Shown: positions 24,366 to 35,382, numbered from the stretch's first letter. The stretch: DNA of 64,000 nucleotides from Streptomyces sp. GESEQ-35 (GCF_017948485.1 NZ_JAFFSX010000025.1:1-64000); one strand, 5' to 3'. Made by a program: numbers and translations. Notes: generated from the sequence alone by a model not told the origin.

Positions 24366-25364
24366 ATGAGCTCCCTGATCGCCTCGACCCGCTTCTCCGT
24401 GCTCGACCGGTCCCGCACCCGCGAGGGCGGCACGAACGCCGAGGCGCTGCGCGACACCGTACGGTTCGCGCGGCAGCTGGAGGAGCTCGGCTATCACCGC
24501 CTCTGGGTCTCGGAGCACCATGGTGTCCCCGGTGTCGCCGGTTCCGCGCCCACCGTGCTCGCGGCCGCTGTGGCAGGTGCCACGCGGACGATCCGGGTCG
24601 GCACGGGCGGTGTCATGCTGCCCAATCACCGGCCCCTGGTCGTGGCCGAGCAGTTCGGGGTGCTGGAGTCCCTCTTCCCGGGGCGGATCGACATGGGGCT
24701 TGGCCGGTCCGTCGGCTTCACGGACGGCGTGCGCAGGGCACTGGGGCGCGACAAGGACGACGCCGAGGACTTCGCGGCCCAACTCGAGGAGTTGCTGGGC
24801 TGGTTCACCGGTACGTCCCCGACGGGTGTGCACGCGCGTCCCGCGGAGGGCCTGACCGTGCCGCCGTTCGTGCTGGCCATGGGCGAGGGCGCCGCGATCG
24901 CCGCCCGCGCGGGTCTGCCGATGGTGATCGGCGACCTCAGGAACCGCGAGAAGATGCGGCGCGGCATCGACCACTACCGTGCCGCGTTCCGGCCGTCGGC
25001 CTGGGCGAGCGAACCGTACGTCGTCATCTCCGGCACGATCGCCGTCGCCGCCACCCCCGAGGACGCCCGGCGGCTGCTGATCCCGGAGGCCTGGTCGATG
25101 GCGTACTCACGCACCCACGGCACCTTCCCACCACTCCCGCCCGCCGAGCGCGTCGAGGCCCTCGCCATGACCGCCAAGGAGCGAGGCTTCTACGAGTCCG
25201 GGCTCACCGGGCACCTCGCCGGAACGGAGGAACAGGTCGCCCACGAACTGGAGACGGTGCTGAAGGAGACCGGCGCGCAGGAGGTCCTGGTCACCACCAG
25301 CACGTACGACCGTGCGGCACTGCTGGACTCCTACCTGCGGCTGGCCCGGATCACCTCGGGCTAG
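24366..25364 (+). CDS. LLM-class flavin-dependent oxidoreductase
   Basis: A 332-aa luciferase-like monooxygenase fold protein of the MsnO8-like group (single-component TIM barrel using reduced flavin). The N-terminal TRFSVLDRSRTREGG and LWVSEHHGVPGVAGSAP segments and IRVGTGGVMLPNHRPLVVAEQFG are diagnostic. Substrate unknown. It has no obvious ribosome site before ATG 24366 and ends 9 bp before the UvrA-like gene, whose leaderless promoter lies in its last codons. Confidence 0.88.
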   Translation: MSSLIASTRFSVLDRSRTREGGTNAEALRDTVRFARQLEELGYHRLWVSEHHGVPGVAGSAPTVLAAAVAGATRTIRVGTGGVMLPNHRPLVVAEQFGVLESLFPGRIDMGLGRSVGFTDGVRRALGRDKDDAEDFAAQLEELLGWFTGTSPTGVHARPAEGLTVPPFVLAMGEGAAIAARAGLPMVIGDLRNREKMRRGIDHYRAAFRPSAWASEPYVVISGTIAVAATPEDARRLLIPEAWSMAYSRTHGTFPPLPPAERVEALAMTAKERGFYESGLTGHLAGTEEQVAHELETVLKETGAQEVLVTTSTYDRAALLDSYLRLARITSG

Positions 25365-25373
25365 AGTCCCCTC
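25362..25373 (+). promoter_or_regulatory. Predicted leaderless promoter -10 of the UvrA-like gene
   Basis: TAGAGT (25362-25367), six nucleotides, ATG 25374, no ribosome site. The -10 overlaps the stop codon of the LLM oxidoreductase gene. Confidence 0.5.
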
Positions 25374-27737
25374 ATGCACGACCCGCACGGCCCGCAGGCC
25401 CCGCACCATCCCCACGACCCCTACGTCCGCGTCCGCGGCGCCCGCGAGCACAACCTTAAAGGTGTGGACGTCAACATCCCGCGGGACGTGTTGGCCGTGT
25501 TCACCGGCGTGTCCGGGTCCGGGAAGTCGTCGCTGGCGTTCGGGACGATCTACGCCGAGGCGCAGCGGCGCTACTTCGAGTCGGTAGCGCCGTACGCGCG
25601 TCGGCTGATCCACCAGGTCGGGGCGCCGAAGGTCGGGGAGATCACCGGACTGCCCCCGGCCGTCTCGCTCCAGCAGCGCCGCTCGGCGCCGACGTCCCGC
25701 TCGTCGGTCGGCACGGTGACGAACCTGTCGAACTCCCTGCGGATGCTGTTCTCCCGGGCCGGCGACCATCCGCCGGGGGCCGAGCGGCTCGACTCGGACT
25801 CTTTCTCCCCCAACACGGCGGCCGGGGCGTGCCCGGAGTGCCACGGGCTGGGGCAAGTGCACCGTACGAGCGAGGAGTTGCTGGTCCCCGATCCGTCGCT
25901 GTCGATCCGGGACGGCGCGATCGCCGCCTGGCCGGGTGCCTGGCAGGGAAAGAACCTGCGCGACATCCTCGACACGCTCGGGTACGACGTGGACCGGCCG
26001 TGGCGCGAACTGCCCGCGGACCAGCGTCAGTGGATCCTGTTCACCGACGAGCAGCCGGTCGTCACGGTCCATCCGGTGCGGGACGCGGACCGTATCCAAC
26101 GGCCGTACCAGGGGACGTACATGAGCGCCCACCGGTATGTCATGAAAACGTTCGCGGACTCCAAGAGCGCGACGCTGCGGGCCAAGGCGGAGCGGTTCCT
26201 CGCCGCCGCGCCCTGTCCGGCCTGCGGCGGCAGCAGGCTGCGTCCGGAGGCCCTGGCCGTGACCTTCGCGGGCCGCACGATCGCGGAGTTCGCCGCGTTG
26301 CCGCTGGCGGAGCTGGCCGCGTCGCTGGAGGGGCGGTCGGAGGCGGCGCGTGTTCTCACCGCCGACCTCACGTCCCGTATCGCCCCCGTCCTGGAACTCG
26401 GCCTCGGCTACCTCAGCCTCGACCGCGCCTCGCCCACCCTCTCGGCGGGCGAGTTGCAGCGGCTGCGGCTCGCGACCCAGCTGCGGTCCGGACTGTTCGG
26501 TGTCGTGTACGTCCTCGACGAGCCGTCCGCGGGGCTGCATCCGGCGGATACAGAGGCACTGCTGACGGTGCTGGCGCGGCTCAAGGCGGCCGGCAACTCG
26601 GTGTTCGTGGTCGAGCATCACCTGGACGTGGTGCGCGGCGCCGACTGGCTCGTGGACGTGGGCCCGCGCGCCGGGGAGCACGGCGGGCAGGTGCTGCACA
26701 GCGGGCCGGTGGCGCAGCTGGCCGCCGTACCCGAGTCGGCGACGGCCCGCTTCCTGTTCGACCGCACCCCCGCAGCCGTACGTCAACTGCGCACGCCTCG
26801 GGGCCAGTTGAAGGTCGGTCCGGTCACCCGGCACAACCTGCGTGGAGTCACCGCCGAGTTCCCGCTCGGCGTCTTCACCGCGGTGACCGGTGTCTCAGGG
26901 TCCGGGAAGTCCACGCTGATCGGGGAGATCACGGAGGGGCCGACGGGTGTGGGGCGACTCGTGTCGGTCGACCAGAAGCCGATCGGCCGGACCCCGCGTT
27001 CCAATCTGGCGACCTACACCGGGCTCTTCGACGTCGTACGGAAGGTGTTCGCGGCGACCGACGAGGCGCGCGAGCGGGGCTTCGGTGTCGGGCGGTTCTC
27101 GTTCAACGTCGCGGGAGGGCGGTGCGAGACCTGTCAGGGCGAGGGGTTCGTCAGTGTCGAGCTGCTGTTCCTGCCCAGCACGTACGCCCCGTGCCCGGAC
27201 TGCGCCGGCGCGCGCTACAACCCGGAGACGCTCGAAGTGACGTACCGGGGAAGGAACATCGCGCAGATCCTCGACCTCACGGTCGAGGCGGCCGCCGATT
27301 TGTTCGCGGACAACCCGGCCGTGGCGCGCAGCCTCGGCACCCTGCTCGACGTCGGGCTCGGCTATCTGCGGCTCGGCCAGCCCGCCACCGAGCTGTCCGG
27401 CGGCGAGGCCCAGCGCATCAAGCTGGCGAGCGAGCTGCAACGCGGGCAACGCGGCCACACCCTCTACCTCCTCGACGAGCCGACGACCGGACTCCACCCC
27501 GCCGACGTCGAGGTCCTGATGCGTCAACTGCACGGGCTGGTCGACGCCGGGAACTCGGTGGTCGTCGTCGAGCACGACATGTCCGTCGTCGCGGACGCGG
27601 ACTGGGTGATCGACCTGGGGCCGGGCGGCGGCGACGCGGGCGGGCAGATCGTTGCAGCGGGACCACCGACCGCGGTGGCGCGGGCGGAGGGGAGCGCGAC
27701 GGCTCCGTATCTCGCCCGCGCGTTGCCACCGGTCTGA
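25374..27737 (+). CDS. UvrA2-like excinuclease ABC subunit A paralogue
   Basis: A 787-aa tandem ABC ATPase of the UvrA family, clearly shorter than UvrA (about 950-1000 aa). Walker A motifs GVSGSGKSS (about 45-53) and GVSGSGKST (about 505), zinc modules CPECHGLG, CPACGG and CETCQGEG...CPDCAG are present. The segment between the first Walker A and first zinc module is short, so the UvrB-binding domain appears to be missing, as in class II UvrA2 proteins linked to DNA damage or drug tolerance. The N-terminal ATPase signature is LSAGE instead of LSGGE; the C-terminal one is normal. Confidence 0.9.
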   Translation: MHDPHGPQAPHHPHDPYVRVRGAREHNLKGVDVNIPRDVLAVFTGVSGSGKSSLAFGTIYAEAQRRYFESVAPYARRLIHQVGAPKVGEITGLPPAVSLQQRRSAPTSRSSVGTVTNLSNSLRMLFSRAGDHPPGAERLDSDSFSPNTAAGACPECHGLGQVHRTSEELLVPDPSLSIRDGAIAAWPGAWQGKNLRDILDTLGYDVDRPWRELPADQRQWILFTDEQPVVTVHPVRDADRIQRPYQGTYMSAHRYVMKTFADSKSATLRAKAERFLAAAPCPACGGSRLRPEALAVTFAGRTIAEFAALPLAELAASLEGRSEAARVLTADLTSRIAPVLELGLGYLSLDRASPTLSAGELQRLRLATQLRSGLFGVVYVLDEPSAGLHPADTEALLTVLARLKAAGNSVFVVEHHLDVVRGADWLVDVGPRAGEHGGQVLHSGPVAQLAAVPESATARFLFDRTPAAVRQLRTPRGQLKVGPVTRHNLRGVTAEFPLGVFTAVTGVSGSGKSTLIGEITEGPTGVGRLVSVDQKPIGRTPRSNLATYTGLFDVVRKVFAATDEARERGFGVGRFSFNVAGGRCETCQGEGFVSVELLFLPSTYAPCPDCAGARYNPETLEVTYRGRNIAQILDLTVEAAADLFADNPAVARSLGTLLDVGLGYLRLGQPATELSGGEAQRIKLASELQRGQRGHTLYLLDEPTTGLHPADVEVLMRQLHGLVDAGNSVVVVEHDMSVVADADWVIDLGPGGGDAGGQIVAAGPPTAVARAEGSATAPYLARALPPV

Positions 27738-27766
27738 GCGGGACTTGTGAAATTCGGTGCGGTACA

Positions 27767-27826
27767 GCGCCCCGTAAGGGGCGCGGGGAACTGCGCGACC
27801 AGCCACGACGGACCCGCAGACAACCG
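27767..27826 (+). repeat. Dispersed intergenic repeat, copy 2
   Basis: Same element as at 4974 with a one-base longer loop (GCGCCCCGTAAGGGGCGC) and the same tail through CCACGACGG. It lies between the convergent UvrA-like and olsA genes and could terminate either transcript. Confidence 0.85.
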
Positions 27827-27852
27827 ACGGCCCATCGCGGAGCGCAGCGCGC

Positions 27853-28896
27853 TCAGCTCTGCTGCGGGATCGCCAGCCCCTCCGACGCCCCTCCGCCCCG
27901 CCGCGGCTTAGGCACAGCCGCCCCGCAGGCCCGCGCCCGCGATTCCTCGGACACCACGGCGACATGGGTCCATTCCAGCTCGCCGCCCATCGGGCCGGGC
28001 TGGGCCGCCTGGGCAAGGGCTCGGCGGTCGGGGTGGCTGCCCGCCGGGATCTCGTCCCGTATCTCGACCTCGGCCACGAGTCCACGTGCCGTGACCACTC
28101 GCCACAGCGACGAGAGCAGGGAGTCCGCGCCGACGAAGGCGGGCGCGGTACTCGCCGGTCCTCCGTCGAACCGGTAGTGGACGCGGACCGGCTGGACGGG
28201 CACGCCCGCGTCGAGCGCGGACTGGAACACCGCCCGGCGGAAGTGGCCCTGCGCCCGGCCGCACCAGGTGCTGCCCTCCGGGAAGGCGACGACCGCGGCG
28301 CCGCCGCGCAGCGCTTCGGCGATACGGGCGACCGTCTCGGGCAGTGCGCGCAGCCGGTCCCGCTCGATGAACACGGCTCCGCTGGCCGCGGTGAGCCCAC
28401 CCGCCACCGGCCACTTCCGGATCTCCGCCTTGGCGAGCATCCGGGCCGGGCGGACGGCGGCGAGCAGCGGGATGTCCAGCCACGAGATGTGGTTGGCGAC
28501 GAGCAGCAGACCCCCGGTGGGCGCGGCCGCACCGGTGATGCGGACGCGGATACCGGCGGCCTGTACGACGGTCCGGGCCCAGTACCGGACCAGGCCGGAG
28601 CGCCGCGACGCGGGGATGCTCCCGAACACCGGCATCAGCATGATGCCGAACAGGAGCACCGCCAGCATGGCCATGATGCGCAGCACGGCGCGCGGCACGT
28701 CCGTCAGGGACCGGACGGACGTGACGCAGACCTGCGGCGAGCAGGGGGCGGCAGGCAGCCAGGCACTGCTCGGTATGACGGGGCGGGGCACGGCCGCCGC
28801 CCCCCGCTCGCGCCGCGCTCTCGGGGCCCGCCCGGCCGGCAGGACGGCCGCGCCCGGGCGGAGGCGGTGCGGCAGCCCCGTACGTATGACGTTCAT
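27853..28896 (-). CDS. olsA: 1-acyl-sn-glycerol-3-phosphate acyltransferase family protein (OlsA-like)
   Basis: A 347-aa PlsC-type O-acyltransferase. It has a membrane helix (about 77-95, MAMLAVLLFGIMLMPV) and the catalytic NHISWLD (NHX4D) box, followed by the FIERDR and FPEGST motifs. Together with the upstream OlsB-like enzyme it would complete ornithine lipid, a phosphorus-free membrane lipid. ATG 28896 shares a base with the olsB stop (TGATG), and the upstream reading frame belongs to that neighbour's antisense-like frame. A general lysophosphatidate acyltransferase is the alternative, but the coupled partner favours OlsA. Confidence 0.85.
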   Translation of the reverse strand: MNVIRTGLPHRLRPGAAVLPAGRAPRARRERGAAAVPRPVIPSSAWLPAAPCSPQVCVTSVRSLTDVPRAVLRIMAMLAVLLFGIMLMPVFGSIPASRRSGLVRYWARTVVQAAGIRVRITGAAAPTGGLLLVANHISWLDIPLLAAVRPARMLAKAEIRKWPVAGGLTAASGAVFIERDRLRALPETVARIAEALRGGAAVVAFPEGSTWCGRAQGHFRRAVFQSALDAGVPVQPVRVHYRFDGGPASTAPAFVGADSLLSSLWRVVTARGLVAEVEIRDEIPAGSHPDRRALAQAAQPGPMGGELEWTHVAVVSEESRARACGAAVPKPRRGGGASEGLAIPQQS

Positions 28897-29669
28897 CAGG
28901 CCGGGACGAGGGAGAGGAAGTGCTTCAGATAGCGCGGGTTGACCCGGCGCATCGACAGCAGCACGTACAGGTCGGCGACCCCGAAGTCCGGGTCGTGCGC
29001 GGGCTCCGCGCAGACCCAGGCGCCGAGGCGGAGGTAGCCGCGCAGCAGGGGCGGCAGCTCGGTGCGGGTGGCGGGGCGGGCCACGCCCTCCGCGCTCCAG
29101 GGCAGCAGCGGACGTACCCGGTACTCCTCCGGGGCCAGGTACTTGTCCTGCACCCGGTCCCAGGTGCCGGCCGCGATGGCCCCGCCGTCGGCGAGCGGGA
29201 TGGAGCAGCAGCCGGCGAGCCACTCATGGCCGTTGTCGACCATGTATCGCGCTATGCCGGCCCAGATGAGGCCGATGACCGCGCCGTCCCGGTGGTCGGG
29301 ATGGACGCAGGAGCGGCCGACCTCGACGAGGCCCGGGCGGATCGGGTCGAGGGGGGAGAGGTCGAACTCGCCCTCCGAGTACAGGCGTCCGGCGACCGCG
29401 GCGCGGTCCGGCGGCAGCAGCCGGTAGGTGCCGACGACCTGGTCGGTGATCGTGTCGCGGACCAGCAGGTGGTCGCAGTACGCGTCGAAGGCGTCGATGT
29501 CGTACCCCGGCTGCGGGGTGGACAGAAGGGCGCCCATCTCGCCGGCGAAGACGTCGTGCCGCAGTCGCTGCGCGGCCCGTACGTCGTCCTCCGTACGGGC
29601 CACGGTGACGGTGTAGCGGGTGGGCGCCGACGGCTGTGGGGGGCGGTCGAGCGTGGAAACGCCGGTCAT
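28896..29669 (-). CDS. olsB: Ornithine N-acyltransferase-like protein (OlsB, GNAT fold)
   Basis: A 257-aa GNAT-type acyltransferase of the OlsB/hemolysin-like group (Acetyltransf_5). Visible marks are RLRHDVFAGEMGALL, the EVGRSCVHPDHRDGAVIGLIW core and LLRGYLRLGAWVC near the C terminus. OlsB transfers a 3-hydroxyacyl chain from acyl carrier protein to ornithine, the first step to ornithine lipid. It is translationally coupled to olsA and lies just downstream of the sdh operon on the same strand, separated by a hairpin. Confidence 0.85.
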   Translation of the reverse strand: MTGVSTLDRPPQPSAPTRYTVTVARTEDDVRAAQRLRHDVFAGEMGALLSTPQPGYDIDAFDAYCDHLLVRDTITDQVVGTYRLLPPDRAAVAGRLYSEGEFDLSPLDPIRPGLVEVGRSCVHPDHRDGAVIGLIWAGIARYMVDNGHEWLAGCCSIPLADGGAIAAGTWDRVQDKYLAPEEYRVRPLLPWSAEGVARPATRTELPPLLRGYLRLGAWVCAEPAHDPDFGVADLYVLLSMRRVNPRYLKHFLSLVPA

Positions 29670-29821
29670 GGCACTCTCCTGAACACGGGCCGGGGACGGC
29701 TGAGCGGCTTGCTTGGCCGGTTCAGTTCGTCCGGCCGCAACAGTTCTTCCTATGCCGGGCGTCGTGCGCGTAACCCGCGAAGGGAGAGCGGGTGTGGGCT
29801 TGTTGAATGGCAGGGGTGCCT

Positions 29822-29857
29822 GGCGGGACCGAACGTGAGCACCACCCCGGTCCCGCC
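29822..29857 (-). terminator. Hairpin terminator of the sdh operon
   Basis: GGCGGGACC (29822-29830) pairs perfectly with GGTCCCGCC (29849-29857) across an 18-nt loop, 42 nt downstream of the sdhB stop and upstream of olsB. Confidence 0.6.
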
Positions 29858-29898
29858 CGTCCGCACCCTGTCGGCGAACGTTCCTTGAGCTGCGGCGT

Positions 29899-30644
29899 CT
29901 AGCGCCCGGCCACCTTCCGGGTCGCGCGCAGCCACTCCTTGTTCATGCTCGTGATGGACACCAGCGGGATGCCCTTTGGACACGCGGTGGCACACTCTCC
30001 GGCAAGCGTGCAGCCACCGAAGCCCTCCTCGTCCATCTGCGCGACCATGTCGAGGACGCGGGTCTCGCGCTCGGGTGCCCCCTGCGGCAGGACGTTCAGG
30101 TGATTGACCTTGGCGGAGGTGAAGAGCATCGCCGCGCCGTTCGGGCAGGCGGCCACGCAGGCGCCGCAGCCGATGCATTCGGCGTGCTCGAACGCGAAGT
30201 CGGCGTCCGGCTTGGGCACCGGCGTGGCGTGGGCCTCCGGCGCGGAGCCGGTCGGAGCGGTGACGTAGCCGCCGGACTGGATGATCCGGTCGAAGGCCGT
30301 CCGGTCCACGACCAGGTCCTTGATCACCGGGAAGGCGGAGGCCCGCCACGGCTCGATGTCGATCGTGTCGCCGTCCTGGAAGGACCGCATGTGGAGCTGA
30401 CATGTGGTGGTGCGTTCGGGCCCGTGGGCGTCGCCGTTGATGACGAGCGAACAGGCACCGCAGATGCCCTCACGGCAGTCGTGGTCGAAGGCGACCGGGT
30501 CCTCATCCTTGAGGATGAGCTCCTCGTTGAGGGTGTCGAGCATCTCCAGGAAGGACATGTCGGAGGAGATTCCGTCCACCTCGTAGGTGGACATGGCGCC
30601 TTCGGCGTCGGCGTTCTGCTGCCGCCAGACGCGCAGGGTGAGCT

Positions 30645-30648
<4 letters not shown>
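29899..30648 (-). CDS. sdhB: Succinate dehydrogenase/fumarate reductase iron-sulfur subunit
   Basis: A 249-aa electron-transfer subunit of complex II. The N-terminal ferredoxin domain has CREGICGACSLVIN for the [2Fe-2S] cluster, and the C-terminal domain has CIGCGACVAACPNG and CTLAGECATACPKG for the [4Fe-4S] and [3Fe-4S] clusters. It is the last gene of sdhCAB; its ATG overlaps the sdhA stop as ATGA. The set belongs to the cytochrome b558 type, not the four-subunit sdhCDAB type. Confidence 0.95.
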
Positions 30649-32594
<1,946 letters not shown>

Positions 32595-32595
32595 C

Positions 32596-33303
32596 TCAGC
32601 TCACCACTCCGGTCATGACGCCCACGGGTACGGCGATGAAGCCCACCGTGAGCAGCAGCGCGAGAACGTTTGCGATGGTCTTCAGGGCGCGGTCGCGGGT
32701 GCGGCTGCCGACGCCGAGGGTCTGGGCAGCGCTCCAGAAGCCGTGCTGGATGTGCAGGCCGAGGGCGAGCATCGCGACGATGTAGATGACGTTGCCGTAC
32801 CAGGTGGAGAAGGTGTCCACGACGTTCTGGTACGGGTGGCCCTCCTGGAAGCCGCCGGAGTGCACGGTGCCGGTCGTCAGGTCGAGGATGTGCCAGACGA
32901 TGAACAGGCCGAGGATGATCCCGCCCCAGCGCATGGTGCGCGTCGCGTAGGAGGCCCGCGCCTTCCTGTGCACGTACTTGCTGGGGCGTGCCTTGATGTC
33001 GCGGCGGCTGAGCTGGTAGGCGGAGGTGGCGTGGGCGACGACGGCGACCACCAGGACGACGCGGATGAGCCAGAGCGTCCACTCGTAGTGCATGAACGGC
33101 TCGCCGACGGTGCGCAGCCAGTGCGCGTAGTGGTTGAACTCCCCGGGCCCGAAGAAGATCTTCAGGTTTCCGATCATGTGGACGACCAGATACAGCAGCA
33201 TGATCAGACCGCTGACCGCCATCACGGTCTTCTTGCCGACGGAGCTGTCCCACACGGTGCGTGCCATGGACGGCCGTCGGTCCGTCCGCGTTGCCAAAGC
33301 CAT
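32596..33303 (-). CDS. sdhC: Succinate dehydrogenase cytochrome b558 subunit
   Basis: A 235-aa membrane anchor with five predicted transmembrane helices and likely haem-ligand His residues in LYLVVHMIGN, VVAVVAHATS, FIVWHILDL and LGLHIQHGFW. This is the fused b558-family anchor that replaces separate SdhC and SdhD. ATG 33303 is used; an internal ATG 12 codons on is possible. It is the first gene of sdhCAB, and a -35/-10 pair (TTGGAC, 17 bp, TCTAGC) lies directly upstream. Confidence 0.9.
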   Translation of the reverse strand: MALATRTDRRPSMARTVWDSSVGKKTVMAVSGLIMLLYLVVHMIGNLKIFFGPGEFNHYAHWLRTVGEPFMHYEWTLWLIRVVLVVAVVAHATSAYQLSRRDIKARPSKYVHRKARASYATRTMRWGGIILGLFIVWHILDLTTGTVHSGGFQEGHPYQNVVDTFSTWYGNVIYIVAMLALGLHIQHGFWSAAQTLGVGSRTRDRALKTIANVLALLLTVGFIAVPVGVMTGVVS

Positions 33304-33313
33304 AACACGAGAC

Positions 33314-33342
33314 GCTAGAGCCGCGACCACCGATCGGTCCAA
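33314..33342 (-). promoter_or_regulatory. Predicted sdhC promoter with dyad in the spacer
   Basis: On the minus strand TTGGAC (33342-33337), 17-bp spacer, TCTAGC (33319-33314), about 10 nt before ATG. The spacer contains the perfect palindrome ACCGATCGGT (33329-33338), a possible activator contact or repressor site. Confidence 0.55.
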
Positions 33343-33363
33343 GACATGGTCCGGCTCGATTCC

Positions 33364-33378
33364 ATAGGTGACGGCTAT
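33364..33378. promoter_or_regulatory. LysR-type box for the divergent regulator/sdhCAB
   Basis: ATAG-N7-CTAT, a classical LysR-family operator with the T-N11-A core (T33365, A33377). It overlaps the -10 of the regulator gene (autorepression) and sits about 57-71 bp upstream of the expected sdhC start point (recognition site near -65). Confidence 0.6.
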
Positions 33379-33387
33379 CGTGGCCGT
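33376..33387 (+). promoter_or_regulatory. Predicted leaderless promoter -10 of the LysR gene
   Basis: TATCGT (33376-33381), six nucleotides, ATG 33388; it overlaps the LysR-type box. Confidence 0.5.
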
Positions 33388-34272
33388 ATGCAGTTCCAGC
33401 AGCTCCAGTACTTCGTGGCGGTCGCCGAGACCCGCCACTTCACCCGGGCCGCCGACCTGGTCCACGTGGCGCAGCCGTCCCTCTCCCAGCAGATCAAGGC
33501 GCTGGAGCGGGAGCTCGGGGCGGATCTGTTCCTGCGGGCGCGCGGCAACATCACGCTCACCGACGCGGGCGAGGCGCTGCTGCCGCTGGCCCGCCGCATC
33601 CTGGCCGACGCGGACACCGCCCGGTACGAGGTGCAGGAGCTGGTGCAGCTGCGCAGCGGCCGGGTCCGGCTGGGCGCCACCCCGAGCCTGTGCACCGGCC
33701 TGCTGCCGGACGTGCTGCGCGCCTTCCACGACCGCTATCCCGGCATCCACCTGATGATCGAGGAGGGCGGCTCACACGATCTCGTACGGGAACTGGCGCG
33801 CGGCGCCCTCGACCTCGCCCTGGTCGTCCTGCCCCTCCCCACGCCCTCCCCCGCGCTCACCACGGTGGAGCTGCTGCGCGAGGACCTGGTCGTCGTCTCC
33901 TCGCCGGACGCCCCCAAGCCGGGCCACGGGCGACGTGCCGTACACATCTCCGACCTGGAGGGCGAACGCCTGGTGATGTTCCGGCACGGGTACGACCTGC
34001 GGGAACTGACCGTCGCCGCGTGTCGCTCCGCTGGGTTCGAGCCGGATTTCGCGGTGGAGGGCGGTGAGATGGACGCGGTGTTGGGGTTTGTGCGGGCGGG
34101 GCTGGGGCTGGCCGTCGTACCGCGTATGGTCGCCGCTCGGTCCGGGCGCGGGCTGCGGGTGACCCCGCTGGCCCGTCCCGGGCTGTCTCGCACGATCGCC
34201 CTGGCCCATCGCAGCGACGTGGCTCCGCCGCGGGCCGCAAGGGAGTTGCAGCGGATGCTGCTGGAGCGGTGA
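33388..34272 (+). CDS. LysR-family transcriptional regulator, divergent from sdhCAB
   Basis: A 294-aa LysR regulator. The N-terminal helix-turn-helix is residues 1-60 (QLQYFVAVAETRHFTRAADL, VAQPSLSQQIKALERELG), followed by the two-lobed LysR substrate domain. Effector unknown; a dicarboxylate or redox-linked signal is plausible from the sdh neighbour. ATG 33388 is chosen for the standard LysR start and the leaderless promoter geometry. It probably controls itself and sdhCAB from the shared 84-bp region. Confidence 0.92.
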   Translation: MQFQQLQYFVAVAETRHFTRAADLVHVAQPSLSQQIKALERELGADLFLRARGNITLTDAGEALLPLARRILADADTARYEVQELVQLRSGRVRLGATPSLCTGLLPDVLRAFHDRYPGIHLMIEEGGSHDLVRELARGALDLALVVLPLPTPSPALTTVELLREDLVVVSSPDAPKPGHGRRAVHISDLEGERLVMFRHGYDLRELTVAACRSAGFEPDFAVEGGEMDAVLGFVRAGLGLAVVPRMVAARSGRGLRVTPLARPGLSRTIALAHRSDVAPPRAARELQRMLLER

Positions 34273-34310
34273 CGCTCCGCTGGTGGTGCCGCTGTGTGTC
34301 GTCGGTCCGC

Positions 34311-34361
34311 TGCGGCGCCATCGTGGCTGGTCGCGCAGTTCCCCGCGCCCCTTCGGGGCGC
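34311..34361 (-). repeat. Dispersed intergenic repeat, copy 3 (inverted)
   Basis: Reverse-strand copy of the element at 4974 and 27767: hairpin GCGCCCCTTCGGGGCGC at 34345-34361, tail extending to the left. It lies between two convergent gene ends (34272 and 34368). Confidence 0.85.
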
Positions 34362-34367
34362 TCCTTC

Positions 34368-35258
34368 CTAGGCCGGGACTGCCGGCTTGAGCACCTCCTC
34401 GCACCACTGGCGGAACGAGGTGGGTGCCTCTTCAGGCGTGGTCGGTACGGTGGCGCCGTAGAGGCCCTGGGTGTTCTGGGCGTCCGTCATGTCGGCCACG
34501 CCCTGCGCCCAGGCCTCGGTCGCGCCGAAGCGCAGCAGGGTTTCCTTGAGTTCCGCGCTGCTGATCGGCTGGACGCGCACCGGGCGGTGCAGTATCTCGG
34601 AGATGACCTGTGCCATGCCCTCGGGGGTCAGGTCGTCGGGGCCGACGAGCGGGATGTCGTTCTGCCCGGTCCAGGAGGTGTCGAGCAGCAGCCGGGCCGC
34701 CGTGGCGGCGATGTCGCGGTCGGCGCAGGTGCGCAGGATGCGGTCAGGGGCCAGCGCCATGCGCACAACGCCGGCAGTGGCGATCGACTCGGTCTGGCGC
34801 AGGAAGTTCTCCATCAGGGCCGGGGGACACAGCGCCCGGTAGTGCACGCCCGTGGCCCTGATCGCCTCCTCCATGGCGATGGAGGCCGATATCAGCCCGG
34901 CGTTCCTCGCGATGCCGCGGCCCAGGGTGGAGACGGCGACGACCCGCTCGATGCCCTGTTGCCCGATCACCTCGCACAGCGGCTCGGTGAATGCACGGAA
35001 GTGGCCCTCGACGCTGTCGGTCGTGGGCGTCGGGGGCACCAGCCAGAACACGCGGTCGGCCCCCGCGCACGCCTCCTTCAGCACGGCGGGGTCGGCGTGG
35101 GATCCCGTGACGACCTCTACGTGTGCACGCGCTCGCGGGGAGAGGCGGTCCGGATCACGGGCGATCACCCGGATTCCCGGGGCACCGTCCGGGGCGTCGA
35201 GGAGACGGTCGAGGACCTCGCGGCCGATCTGGCCGGTCGGGGTGGTGAGAACGATCAT
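34368..35258 (-). CDS. NAD(P)-binding NmrA-family protein
   Basis: A 296-aa atypical short-chain dehydrogenase (NmrA/quinone-oxidoreductase-2-like). The N terminus TTPTGQIGREVLDRLL is a variant of the usual TGATGxxG Rossmann motif, followed by RVIARDP; no YxxxK catalytic pair stands out, so it may sense NAD(P) or act on an unknown substrate. Start ATG 35258 has GGAG about 6 nt before it and is preferred to the upstream start at 35279. It is divergent from a LysR regulator 124 bp away, a classic regulator/target pair. Confidence 0.85.
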   Translation of the reverse strand: MIVLTTPTGQIGREVLDRLLDAPDGAPGIRVIARDPDRLSPRARAHVEVVTGSHADPAVLKEACAGADRVFWLVPPTPTTDSVEGHFRAFTEPLCEVIGQQGIERVVAVSTLGRGIARNAGLISASIAMEEAIRATGVHYRALCPPALMENFLRQTESIATAGVVRMALAPDRILRTCADRDIAATAARLLLDTSWTGQNDIPLVGPDDLTPEGMAQVISEILHRPVRVQPISSAELKETLLRFGATEAWAQGVADMTDAQNTQGLYGATVPTTPEEAPTSFRQWCEEVLKPAVPA

Positions 35259-35382
35259 GAAAAGCTCCAAGAGAGGCACTTCACTGGGTGCCGTCGAGCG
35301 TGCTGGGTGGCGCCCGCGAACTGAAGGATCGATCGGCTCGCGCTTGTTACCTTGAGGGCAATACCGAAGCCAGGGAGAGCCC

